Assembly (NCBI GenBank): GCA_036823295.1
Contig: DAISGD010000012.1
Span: 1 to 64,000, forward strand
Origin: UBA4742 sp002403895
Lineage (GTDB): Bacteria > Actinomycetota > Acidimicrobiia > Acidimicrobiales > Acidimicrobilacustridaceae
Direction: 5' to 3'
Length of the DNA: 64,000 nucleotides
Every line of letters starts with the position of its first letter. The stretch's first letter is position 1. A program made the position numbers and the translations under genes. Shown piece after piece: positions 26,392 through 35,737 of the stretch. Under the pieces are notes generated by a model. The model was not told where the DNA came from. It did not search any database and saw nothing but the letters and a program-made list of their open reading frames with translations.

Positions 26392-27072
26392 ATGGCCGAC
26401 CGTCCCGTCAGCGTCGAGTTCTTCTTCGATCCGATGTGTCCCTACGCGTACCAGACCTCGCTCTGGATCCGCGACGTCCGCGCCCAGACCGGGTTGGAGC
26501 TCCGCTGGCGGTTCTTCTCGCTCGAGGAGATCAACCGTCGGGAGGGGGCCAAGCACCCCTGGGAGCGTGACTGGTCCTACGGGTTCGGCCAGATGCGGGT
26601 TGGTGCCCTGTTGCGGCGCCGAGGCGAACACGAGGTCGACCGCTGGTACGCCGAGGTGGGCCGCGCCTTTCACGAGGGGGGGATCAAGACGCAGGACCGC
26701 GACGTCCACCGCGTCCTGCTCGACCGGCTCGGCTTCGGCCCGGACGTGGTGGACGAGGCCCTGGCTGACCCGACCACGGCGGACGAAGTGCGGGCTGATC
26801 ATGACTTCCTCGTCGGCGAGAAAGCGGCGTGGGGGGTGCCCACCCTGGTGTTCCCCGACGGGCAGGCACTGTTCGGTCCCGTGATCGCCCCGGCGGTGAT
26901 CGGTCCGGATGCGATCGCGTTGTGGGACCTGATGGTGGGCTGGACCCAGTTCCCTCAGCTCTACGAGATCCAGCGGCCGAAACAGCCCGAGGATCTGCAC
27001 CAGATCGCCAGCACGTTCGCCCCGTACCTCAATGCCCGCTCATGGACGAGCGTGGCCCATCCGACTCCCTGA
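26392..27072 (+). CDS. DsbA-family thioredoxin-fold oxidoreductase, single cysteine
   Basis: The 226-residue cytoplasmic protein has a thioredoxin fold with a helical insert. The active site FDPMCPYAYQ has CPYA instead of CxxC, so it cannot form the usual disulfide. It resembles the DsbA-like/2-hydroxychromene-isomerase group (the later GVPTLVFPDGQALFGPVI carries the cis-Pro motif). Glutathione- or mycothiol-linked isomerisation or conjugation is possible. No signal peptide, so it acts in the cytosol. The start is ATG 26392. Confidence 0.75.
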   Translation: MADRPVSVEFFFDPMCPYAYQTSLWIRDVRAQTGLELRWRFFSLEEINRREGAKHPWERDWSYGFGQMRVGALLRRRGEHEVDRWYAEVGRAFHEGGIKTQDRDVHRVLLDRLGFGPDVVDEALADPTTADEVRADHDFLVGEKAAWGVPTLVFPDGQALFGPVIAPAVIGPDAIALWDLMVGWTQFPQLYEIQRPKQPEDLHQIASTFAPYLNARSWTSVAHPTP

Positions 27073-27744
27073 CGATCACTCTTCCGTTCTGGCAGGGAAG
27101 GGTGACCGTGGACGTCACTTCTCGCTGCCAGGACGAGGAGCGAAGTTCTAGCTTAACTCTCGTCGACCTCGCTCTCGAAGCCGGCGACCTCGACCTCGCC
27201 CGCTTCGCCGTCCTACAGGGGCTTCCACGACGGGCCTCTACAGACAACTGGTATCGGCAACTCGCGCCGAATTGCGCAGGTTGTAGGACGACACGCCGGA
27301 TGAGGACGCGACGACACGATACGTGAGCATGAGAACGGGCGCCTTCCGAGCGCATCATGCGACGCTGCTCACCGTCGTCAAGGTCGTTCGTCCTCGCTGC
27401 GCTGCGGGCGCTCCACCTTGACCCCGGCTCCGCTGCGTCAGCTCGGGCAGCCACGAAGGCGTCGACTGTCCTCGCCTATCTCGTCGTTCCATCGTCATCT
27501 CGGATGTCGCCCTACAGCAGGTTTCGGCATCACCATCGACCGATCACATGTGGCCGTGAGCGTGGTCAACCGATGGTAGTTTTTCATGGCTCCATCCTGT
27601 TTCCAAGATCAGGAGCCTCCGCGGATCCCAGGGCGGTTCACGGCGCCGAACGAGGACGGCTGCGGATGGTCCTGCGGCGCGCCGGAGTGGGAACTGTCCG
27701 ACTCCAATGCGTCTCGGTCTGTCTGCCACTACGGTCACGGTTAA
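27073..27744. other. 672-bp stretch without a supported gene
   Basis: No frame gives a credible protein. A 94-codon frame starting at 27042 reaches 27326 but has no RBS and no recognisable content. No clear promoter or repeat is seen beyond a T-run near 27579. Such a long gap is unusual in this dense window. Confidence 0.5.
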
Positions 27745-29736
27745 ATGGCTGTCGACGACCAGGACCAAACCTTGTTGATTGCTGGCCGTGGTGCGTTCGA
27801 TCAGTCGGATTGGCGGGCGGCGTTCGACGATTTCAGCCGAGTCGACGCCGGCGCGTCGTTGGATGCTGACGATCTCGAGCGGTTTGCCCAGGCGGCAATG
27901 TGGTTGGGGGAGTTTCAGGCATGTGTCGACAAGTTGGAGGAAGCGTTCGCGCTCCGGGTTGCGGGCGACGACGTCGAGCATGCGGCTCGCTTGGCGATGG
28001 AGCTCTGTCGCGCGCACGCGGTACGGCAGCGGATGGCGGTCGCGGTCGGGTGGTTCCAGCGGGCCGAACGGCTTCTGGAGGGGTTGGAGCTCTGCGCGGA
28101 ACTGGGGTGGCTGGCCGAGCTGAGAGGGATCGTGGCCCTGCACCTCAATGGCGACCTCGCTGCGGCGGACGAGCAGTATGGCGAGGCGTTGCGTGTCGGA
28201 CGGTTGTGCGGTGACCGCGATCTGGCGGCAGTGGCGCTCGCGGGATTGGGGACCATTCGCGTGCGCGTCGGCGACGTCGCCGCGGGACTCCGTCTCGTGG
28301 ACGAGGCGATGATCGACGCCGTGACCGGCGCACTTGGAGCCGTCACCACTGCCCGGATCTATTGCAACACCATCAGTCTGTGTCAGGCGCTCGGTGACGT
28401 ACGACGAGCCTACGAATGGACTGAGGAAGCAACTGCATGTTCGCGGCGGCCCGGAATGAGTGACTTTCCCGGCGACTGCCGGCTGCACCGCGCCGAGTTA
28501 ACCCGACTACGAGGCGACTGGTCCGGTGCGGAGAACGAGCTTCACCGGGTGATGAGTGAGCTGGAGCGCTGGGACCTCGCGCATGTCGGGCAGGCGTGGT
28601 ACGAGCTTGGGGAGATCGCTTTGCGCCGCGGCGATCTCGTCGCCTCCGAAGAAGCATTCGACCGCTCGGCCGGCTACGGCAAGGATCCGCAGCCCGGACT
28701 CGCCCGTCTTCGGCTCGCGCAAGGCGACGAAGGCGCGGCGTTGGCGTTGCTGCAAACCGCGACTGCGAACGTCGGCGACGTCGATCCGCTCGCGCTCGGT
28801 CAGTTGTTGCCTGCCGTCGTCGAGGCGCACCTCGCGTGCGGCGACGTGGCCGGCGCTGCCGAAGCTGCGGAGCGGCTGGCCGACCTCGCCGCGACGTACG
28901 GCACGGTTGTGTTTCAAGCCACCACCGCGGTGGCCCGGGCTCGCGTCGCGCTTGCCCAGGACGAATGCGGCGACGCCGCCACCCGGGCCCGCACAGCGAT
29001 CTCGCTATGGCGGGACGCGGGCGCGCCCTATGAGACGGCCCAGGCGCAGCGGCTCTTCGCGGAAGCAGCGAGCCGGGTTGGGGACCGACCGATTGCCATC
29101 GTCGAACTCGAGTCGGCACTTGCTTCGTTCAACAGTCTGGGCGCAGCTGGCGACGTCGAAGCTGCGCAACGTCTGCGGGACCGCCTCGGTGACCAGACCA
29201 CCGCGCGCAAGGTGTGTCGGACTTTCATGTTCACCGACATCGTTGACTCCACTCGGCTGGTCGCCGCCATGGGCGACGAGAGCTGGTCCGCGGTACTGCG
29301 CTGGCACGACCGCACGATCCGGGACCTGCTCGCACGGCATCGGGGCGCAGAGGTGAAGCAGCGCGGCGGGGGCGATGGGTTCTTCGCCGCCTTCGCCGCG
29401 CCCGGCGACGCGATCTCGTGCGCGGTCGCCATCCAGCAACAGTTCGGCGAACACCGCGACACGAACGGCTTCGCCCCTGAGGTTCGTATCGGCGTGCACC
29501 AGGCCGATGCCCTGCTGTCCGGTAACGACTTCGCCGGACTGGGCGTGCACGAAGCCGCCCGCATCGCCGGGCTCGCAGGCGGCGGTGAAATTCTGGCAAG
29601 CCAATCGACAGTGATGTCCGCCGCCGTGACGACGGCCGGGCCCGCTCGCCATGTCGCCCTCAAAGGAATCGCCGACGGCATCGCGGTCCAAAAGGTCGCC
29701 TGGACCTCCGCACCTGAGAGGAAGCCGCCGACGTGA
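27745..29736 (+). CDS. TPR-rich protein with C-terminal class III nucleotide cyclase domain
   Basis: The 663-residue protein consists of about 480 residues of helical TPR-like repeats (e.g. AAADEQYGEALRVGRLCGD, GAENELHRVMSELERWDLAH, VASEEAFDRSAGYGKD) and a class III adenylyl/guanylyl cyclase domain. The cyclase keeps both metal Asp residues (FMFTDIVDST and GGGDGFF) and the substrate Lys (EVKQRGGG). The usual transition-state Asn is His in GLGVHEAARI, followed by the conserved Arg. Members with this His are common in actinobacterial TPR/LuxR-type cyclases and may be weakly active. GTGA overlap with the next gene implies joint expression. No membrane segment. Confidence 0.85.
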   Translation: MAVDDQDQTLLIAGRGAFDQSDWRAAFDDFSRVDAGASLDADDLERFAQAAMWLGEFQACVDKLEEAFALRVAGDDVEHAARLAMELCRAHAVRQRMAVAVGWFQRAERLLEGLELCAELGWLAELRGIVALHLNGDLAAADEQYGEALRVGRLCGDRDLAAVALAGLGTIRVRVGDVAAGLRLVDEAMIDAVTGALGAVTTARIYCNTISLCQALGDVRRAYEWTEEATACSRRPGMSDFPGDCRLHRAELTRLRGDWSGAENELHRVMSELERWDLAHVGQAWYELGEIALRRGDLVASEEAFDRSAGYGKDPQPGLARLRLAQGDEGAALALLQTATANVGDVDPLALGQLLPAVVEAHLACGDVAGAAEAAERLADLAATYGTVVFQATTAVARARVALAQDECGDAATRARTAISLWRDAGAPYETAQAQRLFAEAASRVGDRPIAIVELESALASFNSLGAAGDVEAAQRLRDRLGDQTTARKVCRTFMFTDIVDSTRLVAAMGDESWSAVLRWHDRTIRDLLARHRGAEVKQRGGGDGFFAAFAAPGDAISCAVAIQQQFGEHRDTNGFAPEVRIGVHQADALLSGNDFAGLGVHEAARIAGLAGGGEILASQSTVMSAAVTTAGPARHVALKGIADGIAVQKVAWTSAPERKPPT

Positions 29737-30359
29737 CCGAGGCGTACACGCTCCGCAGCATGGTCGAGGACGAACAGGAAGAGTTCGCAACCCTTCTCCG
29801 AGGTCTCACCGCCGAGCAGTGGGCGTTCCCGTCTCTCTGCAAGGGTTGGTCCGTTCACGACGTTGTGATCCACATCGCCAACCACTCCCACACCACAGCG
29901 CGCCACCGCTTTGCCGAACTTGCCCGTGTTCGCTTCTCCGAAGCTCGCCAGATTGACCTCCACCGGGCACGCCCAACCGACGCCCTGATCGACTGGCTGT
30001 CCTCCCCTGCGAAGCTCGGCGGACCGCTCAATATCCGCACGCAGCTCGCGGAACTCGTGATCCACCAACAGGACGTGAGACGGCCGATCGGGATCGCCCG
30101 CGAGATACCTGCCGACCGTCTGTCGGTCCTCCTCGACTTCGGCCTCACCCGCGTCGGCAGCGCATCTGTCGCGTTCGCGCGGCGACGTACGAAGGATCTC
30201 CGGCTGGTGGCCACCGACTTCGAATGGTCAGCAGGAACGGGACCAGAAGTACGGGGACCTGGAGAAGCCATCTTCATGGCGGCCAACGGGCGCGCCAGCG
30301 CGATCGCAGACCTCACCGGCGACGGACGCGAAGTGCTCGCGCGTCGGCTCGGCTCGTAA
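29733..30359 (+). CDS. Mycothiol-dependent maleylpyruvate-isomerase-like (TIGR03083) protein
   Basis: The 208-residue DinB-fold protein keeps the usual N-terminal bundle with SLCKGWSVHDVVIHIANHS and ELVIHQQDVRRP, which hold the metal-site histidines. It starts inside the stop of the cyclase gene (GTGA). This coupling suggests that the product acts with, or is controlled by, the cyclase, though the reaction is unknown. It is a second, distant paralogue of the protein at 25503-26309. Confidence 0.8.
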   Translation: MTEAYTLRSMVEDEQEEFATLLRGLTAEQWAFPSLCKGWSVHDVVIHIANHSHTTARHRFAELARVRFSEARQIDLHRARPTDALIDWLSSPAKLGGPLNIRTQLAELVIHQQDVRRPIGIAREIPADRLSVLLDFGLTRVGSASVAFARRRTKDLRLVATDFEWSAGTGPEVRGPGEAIFMAANGRASAIADLTGDGREVLARRLGS

Positions 30360-30708
30360 ACCGGATCGACGCCGATCGGTCACGGATGGGACACACGCGA
30401 ACCTCGGCGCGGTGGGCCTCGGCCCACACGAGATAGTCAAGTGCGGGTACGTGCGCCGCACACCCGATCGGCGACCGCCCCTGCACTGCAAGCCGGCCGA
30501 CTTTGGATGCGTTCGATGCTGGTCGGCGCGCACCTCGGACTCGAGCTCTGTCAAGAAGGCCACGCAGTCGTCGGGACGGGCAAGTTCGTCACCCACGGGT
30601 ACGGTTCCTGCCCCTCGAAGTCCCGCTCCCTCGACCGGTGGTTCCGTGGCAGGGTCAAACAGGTTGAGTTGTTGCCAATCCCCCGCTGAGCAAGGTGAAG
30701 AACCGAGG
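30360..30708 (-). other. 349-bp stretch with possible gene fragment, no intact gene
   Basis: Minus-strand translation from about 30690 to 30480 reads like protein in one frame (DWQQLNLFDPATEPPVEG, then VAFLTELESEVRADQHR) without a start codon near its beginning. It then looks coding in another frame (GRSPIGCAAHVPALDYLVW). A frameshifted remnant is possible. QLNLF resembles a sliding-clamp-binding motif, but the family is unknown. Confidence 0.35.
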
Positions 30709-31416
30709 CTAGCTCTCGATTTCGAAGGCAGCCATGTCAGCGTCGAGCCCGGCCTGGATGGCGCGGGCGGTGGGCACGCGGGTGTTCTCCCGGGTCAGGA
30801 CGAACGCCCGCGCCCGCAGCCGATCCGCCAGTTCGTGGGCGGCGGCCAGGGTGGCTGCTTCCACCTCGTCGGGGGGGACCACCCTGTCGAGGAAGTTCAC
30901 ATCGACGGCGTCGGCCGGGGTGGTCACCACCGCGTGCTGGACGGCCGGGAGGAAATGCCGCTTGGAGAGTCGGTCTCGGGCGAACTCGACCGCGAAGATG
31001 GGCAAGGGCATGCCGATCTCGACTTCGGGCAAACCAACTTTGAACGGTCCGTCGGCTCCGATCCGCACGTCGGCCGCCATCAACAAGATCGCCCCCATCG
31101 CCAGGGCATGACCGGTGGCGCCGAGCAGCACCGGGAGCGGGAAGGTGTAGATGCGAAGGGCCAGGTCGGCGCCTGCTCGGAGCAGGTCGCGAGCCTGGTC
31201 GGGGCCGGCTCCCATCACCGACAGGTCGAACCCAGCCGAGAACTTCCCCGGGCGGCCGATGATGGCAACGGCCTTCGCTTCGTCGGCCTCGGCCTGGGTC
31301 AGCAGGGACTGGATGGCGTCGATGGCTGCATGGGTGAGGACGTTGGCTTTGCCGTCGTCGAAGCGGATCACGGCCACGTTGCCGTCGAGTTGGTAGGTGA
31401 CGGGAGCGTCGGTCAT
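30709..31416 (-). CDS. Enoyl-CoA hydratase/isomerase (crotonase) family protein
   Basis: The 235-residue protein has the crotonase fold: VAVIRFDDGKANVLTH at the start, the oxyanion-hole region KFSAGFDLSVM, and GATGHALAMGAILLMAADVRI. The region usually holding catalytic Glu reads GLPEVEIGMPLP, so a glutamate is present, though not in the textbook NEVxxG context. Likely a CoA-ester hydratase, isomerase or hydrolase; substrate unknown. It lies 42 bp downstream of sbcC on the same strand, so it may be cotranscribed. Confidence 0.85.
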   Translation of the reverse strand: MTDAPVTYQLDGNVAVIRFDDGKANVLTHAAIDAIQSLLTQAEADEAKAVAIIGRPGKFSAGFDLSVMGAGPDQARDLLRAGADLALRIYTFPLPVLLGATGHALAMGAILLMAADVRIGADGPFKVGLPEVEIGMPLPIFAVEFARDRLSKRHFLPAVQHAVVTTPADAVDVNFLDRVVPPDEVEAATLAAAHELADRLRARAFVLTRENTRVPTARAIQAGLDADMAAFEIES

Positions 31417-31458
31417 GGCCGCACCCTACGGCAGGGTGTGTGACCGGGCCACCGGCGC

Positions 31459-34400
31459 TCAGGCGGCGGTGGAGGTGTTGGCCGTCTCGGCGGCTCGCGA
31501 TGCCGGTCCGGTCGTTCGGAGCCGGGAGCCGGCGGAGCTCTTCACCACTTCGAGCTGGCTGGAGATCCGCGTGCGCAGATCACTGACGTGGCTGACGACG
31601 CCGACGGTGCGTCCCCCGGCCCGCAGCCCGTCGAGCACGTCCATGACGTCTTGGAGGGTGTCGTCGTCGAGGCTGCCGAACCCCTCGTCGATGAACATCG
31701 TCTCCATGGTCACCCCGCCGGTCTCGGCGCAGACCACGTCGGCCACCCCCAGGGCCAGCGCCAGGGAGGTGAAGAAGCTCTCGCCGCCCGAGAGCGTGGA
31801 GGTCTCCCGCTCGGTGGACGTCCAGGCGTCGACGACGCGCAGCCCCAAACCACCCTTGCGTCGACCGTCCGGGGCCTCGTCGGTGTGCACGATGGTGTAG
31901 CGGCCGTTGGACATGCGATGGAGGCGCTCGCTGGCCGCGGCGGCCACCTGTTCGAGCCGTGCGGCCAGGACGTACGTCGACAGGCGCATGCGATGCTCGA
32001 CTTGCCGGTCATCGCCGCTGGCCAAGTCGGCGAGGTGTCGGGTGCGCTCGTAGGTCTCGAGCTTCGGGCCCAACTCGACGAGTTGGCGTTCGACGTCGGT
32101 GTGGATGCGCTCCAGCCGGTCGGATGCCTTGCGGGTGGCGCCGGCGGTGATCGACGCCAACTCGAGGTCACGATCGGCCTCGGCCGCGACGGCTTCGGCC
32201 AACTCGACGTCGACCGGATCGAGGGCGGCGGCGGCCAGTAGGTCGGGGTGGCGCAGCTCGGCGTCGGTCTCGGTCAGGGAGCGCTCATGGGCCTCGATGG
32301 CCTCAATGAGCTCGGCGAGGACGTCGGCGTCGAGAGCAGCGGCCCCGGCCTCGGTCACGTCGGCGAAACCGCGCCGGGTCGCCTCGCGCTCGGCCAGTTC
32401 CAGCGCGTCGAGCACCGCCTGGTCGGCCTGGGCCAACTGGTCGAGGGCGGTCAGGAGATCGCCGATGATGACCCGGTGAGCGTGGAGGCGGTCGGCCCGG
32501 TCGGCCAGGGTGATGAACCCACCACGCGCCCGCACGATGCGTTCCCGGTCTGCGGTCAGGGCGCCCTCGCGGACGCTCCGCCGCTTGTCGAGAGCGGCGC
32601 GCTCCTTGTGCAGGACTCGGATCTCCTTGACGATCGTGGCCGCCCGGGCGTCCAGATCCTTGGCTCGAGCCTCGAGCTCGGGCACGAGAGCGCCTGCCGC
32701 CGCAGCTTCGAGGCGTAGCTGTTGGTGGTCGGCGACCGTCGCCGCCAGCTCCTCGGCGGTGCCCTCGCCGGCGGTGGCCGACGCCGTGGCGAGCCGGGTC
32801 TCCAGCTTGGCCACGGTCTCACGCACCCGCTTGCCCTGGGCCGCGGCGTGATCGAAGCGTTCCTTGGCCGCGGCGACGTCGTCGTCGTTGACCGGCGACC
32901 CGTCACCGGACGCAGGGGCGGGGTGTTCGGCACTGCCGCACACCGGGCAGGGGTGGCCATCCTCCAGCGCCTCGGCCAGCGCGGCCGCTCGGCTGGCCAG
33001 TTGGGCCTGAAAGCGCTCGAGCCATGCTTTCTGCGCGTCGAGCTCGGCCCGACTCGCAGCTTCGTGCTCGAGGCTCGCGGCTGCCGTCTCGATCTCGAGT
33101 CGGTCGCGTTCGATGGCGGCCTCGTGGCGGGTGGTGAGGAGCCTGGCCCGTTCGGCGATGTCGTGACCACGGGCGGCACGTTGCCGGGCCGCATCGAGCC
33201 CGTCGCCGACGCGGGCGCGTTCGTCGGGCACGGTCTCGCGCTCGTCTTCCAGCTCACTGAGCGCCTCGTCGAGCGCGCCGAGCTGCGCAGCCAGCTCCCC
33301 GAGCCCCCGCTCGCGCTCGTCGAGCAACTGCTCGTCGGTCAGCAGATCGGTGACCTGGCCGAGGTCGCGCAGGAACGACTCGTCGTGGTCGGACAGTTCG
33401 CCGCGATCGGCGCCGGTCAGGTCCGGTAGCTCCGCGGCCAGGACCTCCCGGTAGGCGGCGACCGACCCCGACAACTCCCGGGACCGCGCGCCGGCATGGG
33501 TGAACTGCTCGATGAGGGGGAGCAACGGGGCGGCGCGCAGGGCCGCATCTCGACGAGCCCGGTCGGCAGTGTGCTGATCGGCCCGTTCGTCGAGTTGCGC
33601 CCGAGTAGCGCGGGCAACCGTCAGCCGCTGTTGGCGCTCGCCGAGCGCGACGGCGTCGGCCAAGGCCGAGCGCGCCTTGGTGTGGACGGTCCGCGCTGCT
33701 CGTTCGACCGCGGCCGCGGCTTCACCTTGTCGACCGGCGGAGGCCATCACTTCGGCCAGCCAGCGAGTGGCCTCGGTCAAGGGTTCGTCCTTGGGGAAGG
33801 GCGTCACGTCGGCGACGGTGGCGGCCGCCACCAAGGCATCGCGGGCGCGGTCGTCGGCCTCGGCCACCGCGGCCCGGTCGGCGTCGGCCCGATTCCGCAG
33901 CCAGCGTTCGATCTCGGCGAAGCGGTGGGTGGCGAACAGCTCCTCGAGGACGAGGCGCCGCTCGTCGGCGTTGGCTCGGAGGAAGCGGGCGAAGTCACCC
34001 TGGGGCAGCATCACGATCTGATGGAACTGGTTGACGCCCATGTGCAGGTGCTCTTGCAGGTAGGGGTCGGCCTCGTTGGGCTTGGCCGCCCGGGGCACCC
34101 ACGAGCCGGCCACGAGTTCCTGGACGGTGGCGGTGGGACTGTCCTCGACCATCCCCTCGCCTCGCAGCTTGGGCCGCACCTGCCGGGGTCGGCGCACGAT
34201 GCGGAAGCGTCGCCCGTCGAGGGTGACCTCGAGCCGGACCTCGGTCGGAGTGGATGGCTCGCCGTGGTGGGATCGGAGCCCGCCGCCCCCGGGGCGCACC
34301 CCGGCCACGGTGCCGAACAGGGCAAAGGAGACGGCGTCGAGCACGGTGGTCTTGCCCGCGCCGGTGGGGCCGTGGAGGAGAAAGAGTCCGGCGTGGGCGA

Positions 34401-34473
34401 GCTGGTCGAAATCGACCGTCTCGGTCCCCCCGAAGGAACCGAAGGCACTGAACGACAGGGAGTGGAGACGCAT
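31459..34473 (-). CDS. sbcC: SbcC-type nuclease ATPase subunit
   Basis: The 1004-residue SMC/Rad50-like ATPase has Walker A GPTGAGKTTVLDAVSFALF near residue 35, long coiled coils on either side of the zinc-hook GHPCPVCGSAEHPAP (about residue 500), the ABC signature TLSGGESFFTSLALALG and Walker B MFIDEGFGSLD. With SbcD it forms a complex that opens hairpins and trims DNA double-strand ends. ATG 34473 shares one base with the sbcD stop (TGATG), so sbcC and sbcD are one transcript with sbcD first. The upstream reading frame to 34557 is shadow. Confidence 0.94.
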   Translation of the reverse strand: MRLHSLSFSAFGSFGGTETVDFDQLAHAGLFLLHGPTGAGKTTVLDAVSFALFGTVAGVRPGGGGLRSHHGEPSTPTEVRLEVTLDGRRFRIVRRPRQVRPKLRGEGMVEDSPTATVQELVAGSWVPRAAKPNEADPYLQEHLHMGVNQFHQIVMLPQGDFARFLRANADERRLVLEELFATHRFAEIERWLRNRADADRAAVAEADDRARDALVAAATVADVTPFPKDEPLTEATRWLAEVMASAGRQGEAAAAVERAARTVHTKARSALADAVALGERQQRLTVARATRAQLDERADQHTADRARRDAALRAAPLLPLIEQFTHAGARSRELSGSVAAYREVLAAELPDLTGADRGELSDHDESFLRDLGQVTDLLTDEQLLDERERGLGELAAQLGALDEALSELEDERETVPDERARVGDGLDAARQRAARGHDIAERARLLTTRHEAAIERDRLEIETAAASLEHEAASRAELDAQKAWLERFQAQLASRAAALAEALEDGHPCPVCGSAEHPAPASGDGSPVNDDDVAAAKERFDHAAAQGKRVRETVAKLETRLATASATAGEGTAEELAATVADHQQLRLEAAAAGALVPELEARAKDLDARAATIVKEIRVLHKERAALDKRRSVREGALTADRERIVRARGGFITLADRADRLHAHRVIIGDLLTALDQLAQADQAVLDALELAEREATRRGFADVTEAGAAALDADVLAELIEAIEAHERSLTETDAELRHPDLLAAAALDPVDVELAEAVAAEADRDLELASITAGATRKASDRLERIHTDVERQLVELGPKLETYERTRHLADLASGDDRQVEHRMRLSTYVLAARLEQVAAAASERLHRMSNGRYTIVHTDEAPDGRRKGGLGLRVVDAWTSTERETSTLSGGESFFTSLALALGVADVVCAETGGVTMETMFIDEGFGSLDDDTLQDVMDVLDGLRAGGRTVGVVSHVSDLRTRISSQLEVVKSSAGSRLRTTGPASRAAETANTSTAA

Positions 34474-35630
34474 CAGGTCGACAGCTCTCGGATGCGCTCG
34501 GCCTCGAGGCCGGAGCGGAGCAGGCCGAGTTCGGCGTCGGAGGGAGGGCGCTGCCACATGTCCTCGACGAAGGTCGTGATCATGCCGAGATCGTCGAGGC
34601 CGCCCAGGCGCTCCACGTAGCTACCGGACGCGGCATGCCGATGGGCGGCCAGCGTGAGCTGGAGGACGCCGGGGAAGCGCTGGCGGAGCCGGTCCATCGG
34701 GTCGCGGGGCGCCTCCGCGTCGGTCAGGGTCACGGCCAACCAGTGCCCCTCGTAGGCGGCCCATTTTGGGTCCGTGAGCAATCCGGCGAGAGACCCCTCG
34801 ATGCGGGCCAGCGGTCGGGTCACGGGACAGGGAATCAGCTCCAGCCCAGTGACCCCATCGCGCCCGAGATCGACGATCGACACGGACTTGGTGTGGTGGT
34901 CCTCGGAAAAGGAGTACGCCAGGGGTGAGCCGCTGTAGGCGACTCGCCCCGGCACCGGCTGTTGGGCCCGGTGGAGGTGACCGAGGGCGGCGTAGTGGAC
35001 GCCCTCGAACACGGAGGCCGAGACCAGGGCGGAGCCGCCCACGCTGATGTCGCGCTCGCTGTCGGAGATGTCAGCCGCGGCCGCTCCGGCAACGAACGCA
35101 TGGGCCATGGCGATGCTTCGGGTGGTGGCGGGGCGGCGGGCGGCGTCGGCCCGGACGGCGGCCATGGCGGCGGTGAGCACCGCCTCGTGGCGGGGGGCGT
35201 CGGCTCCGACTGCCGACCAGGTGAGCTCGGGCTCGAGGTAGGGGAGCGGGTAGATGGCCACATCGCCGTGGGCGTCCGCCACCACTACCGGGTGCCCGAC
35301 ACCGGCCGGATCGGTGCGGAGGTGCACGCCGGAGGTGGCGATGAGATCGGCGCCGAAGCCGAGGCGGCTGGGAGAATCGTGGTTGCCACTGATGAGCACG
35401 ACCGGCACGTGGAGCGCGGCGATGCGCTCCAGCGCGTCGCTGAACAGAACGACGGCCTCGACCGGAGGGATGGCCCGGTCGTAGAGGTCACCGCACACCA
35501 CAACGGCTCCGATGCCCTCGTCGCGCACGACCTCGACCAGGAAGTCGACGAAGGCGGCTTGGGCGTCGAGCTGCGACTGGCCGTGGAGGGAGCGACCGAG
35601 GTGCCAGTCGCTGGTGTGCAGGAGCCGCAT
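34473..35630 (-). CDS. sbcD: SbcD-type DNA exonuclease subunit (Mre11-like)
   Basis: The 385-residue calcineurin-like phosphoesterase shows the five nuclease motifs: LLHTSDWHLGRSLHGQSQ, VVCGDLYDRAIPP, VLISGNHDSPSRLGFG, HAFVAGAAAADISDSE (degenerate) and YAALGHLHRAQ. The C-terminal 110 residues form the capping/SbcC-binding region. It cuts DNA ends with Mn2+ when bound to SbcC. It starts 107 bp after addA in the same direction and overlaps sbcC. Confidence 0.93.
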   Translation of the reverse strand: MRLLHTSDWHLGRSLHGQSQLDAQAAFVDFLVEVVRDEGIGAVVVCGDLYDRAIPPVEAVVLFSDALERIAALHVPVVLISGNHDSPSRLGFGADLIATSGVHLRTDPAGVGHPVVVADAHGDVAIYPLPYLEPELTWSAVGADAPRHEAVLTAAMAAVRADAARRPATTRSIAMAHAFVAGAAAADISDSERDISVGGSALVSASVFEGVHYAALGHLHRAQQPVPGRVAYSGSPLAYSFSEDHHTKSVSIVDLGRDGVTGLELIPCPVTRPLARIEGSLAGLLTDPKWAAYEGHWLAVTLTDAEAPRDPMDRLRQRFPGVLQLTLAAHRHAASGSYVERLGGLDDLGMITTFVEDMWQRPPSDAELGLLRSGLEAERIRELST

Positions 35631-35737
35631 GGCCCCACGTTAGAGAGGGGGTGTGACAGTGACGGCGATGCCAACAACCACAAGGGATCGCGGACCGACC
35701 GAGGGGACAGGTCGTCGAGGTCGGGACCCGGATGAGG

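Noticed and set aside
27042..27326. 94-codon plus frame overlapping the DsbA-fold gene end
   Set aside because: No ribosome binding site, no family resemblance, and it overlaps a convincing gene.
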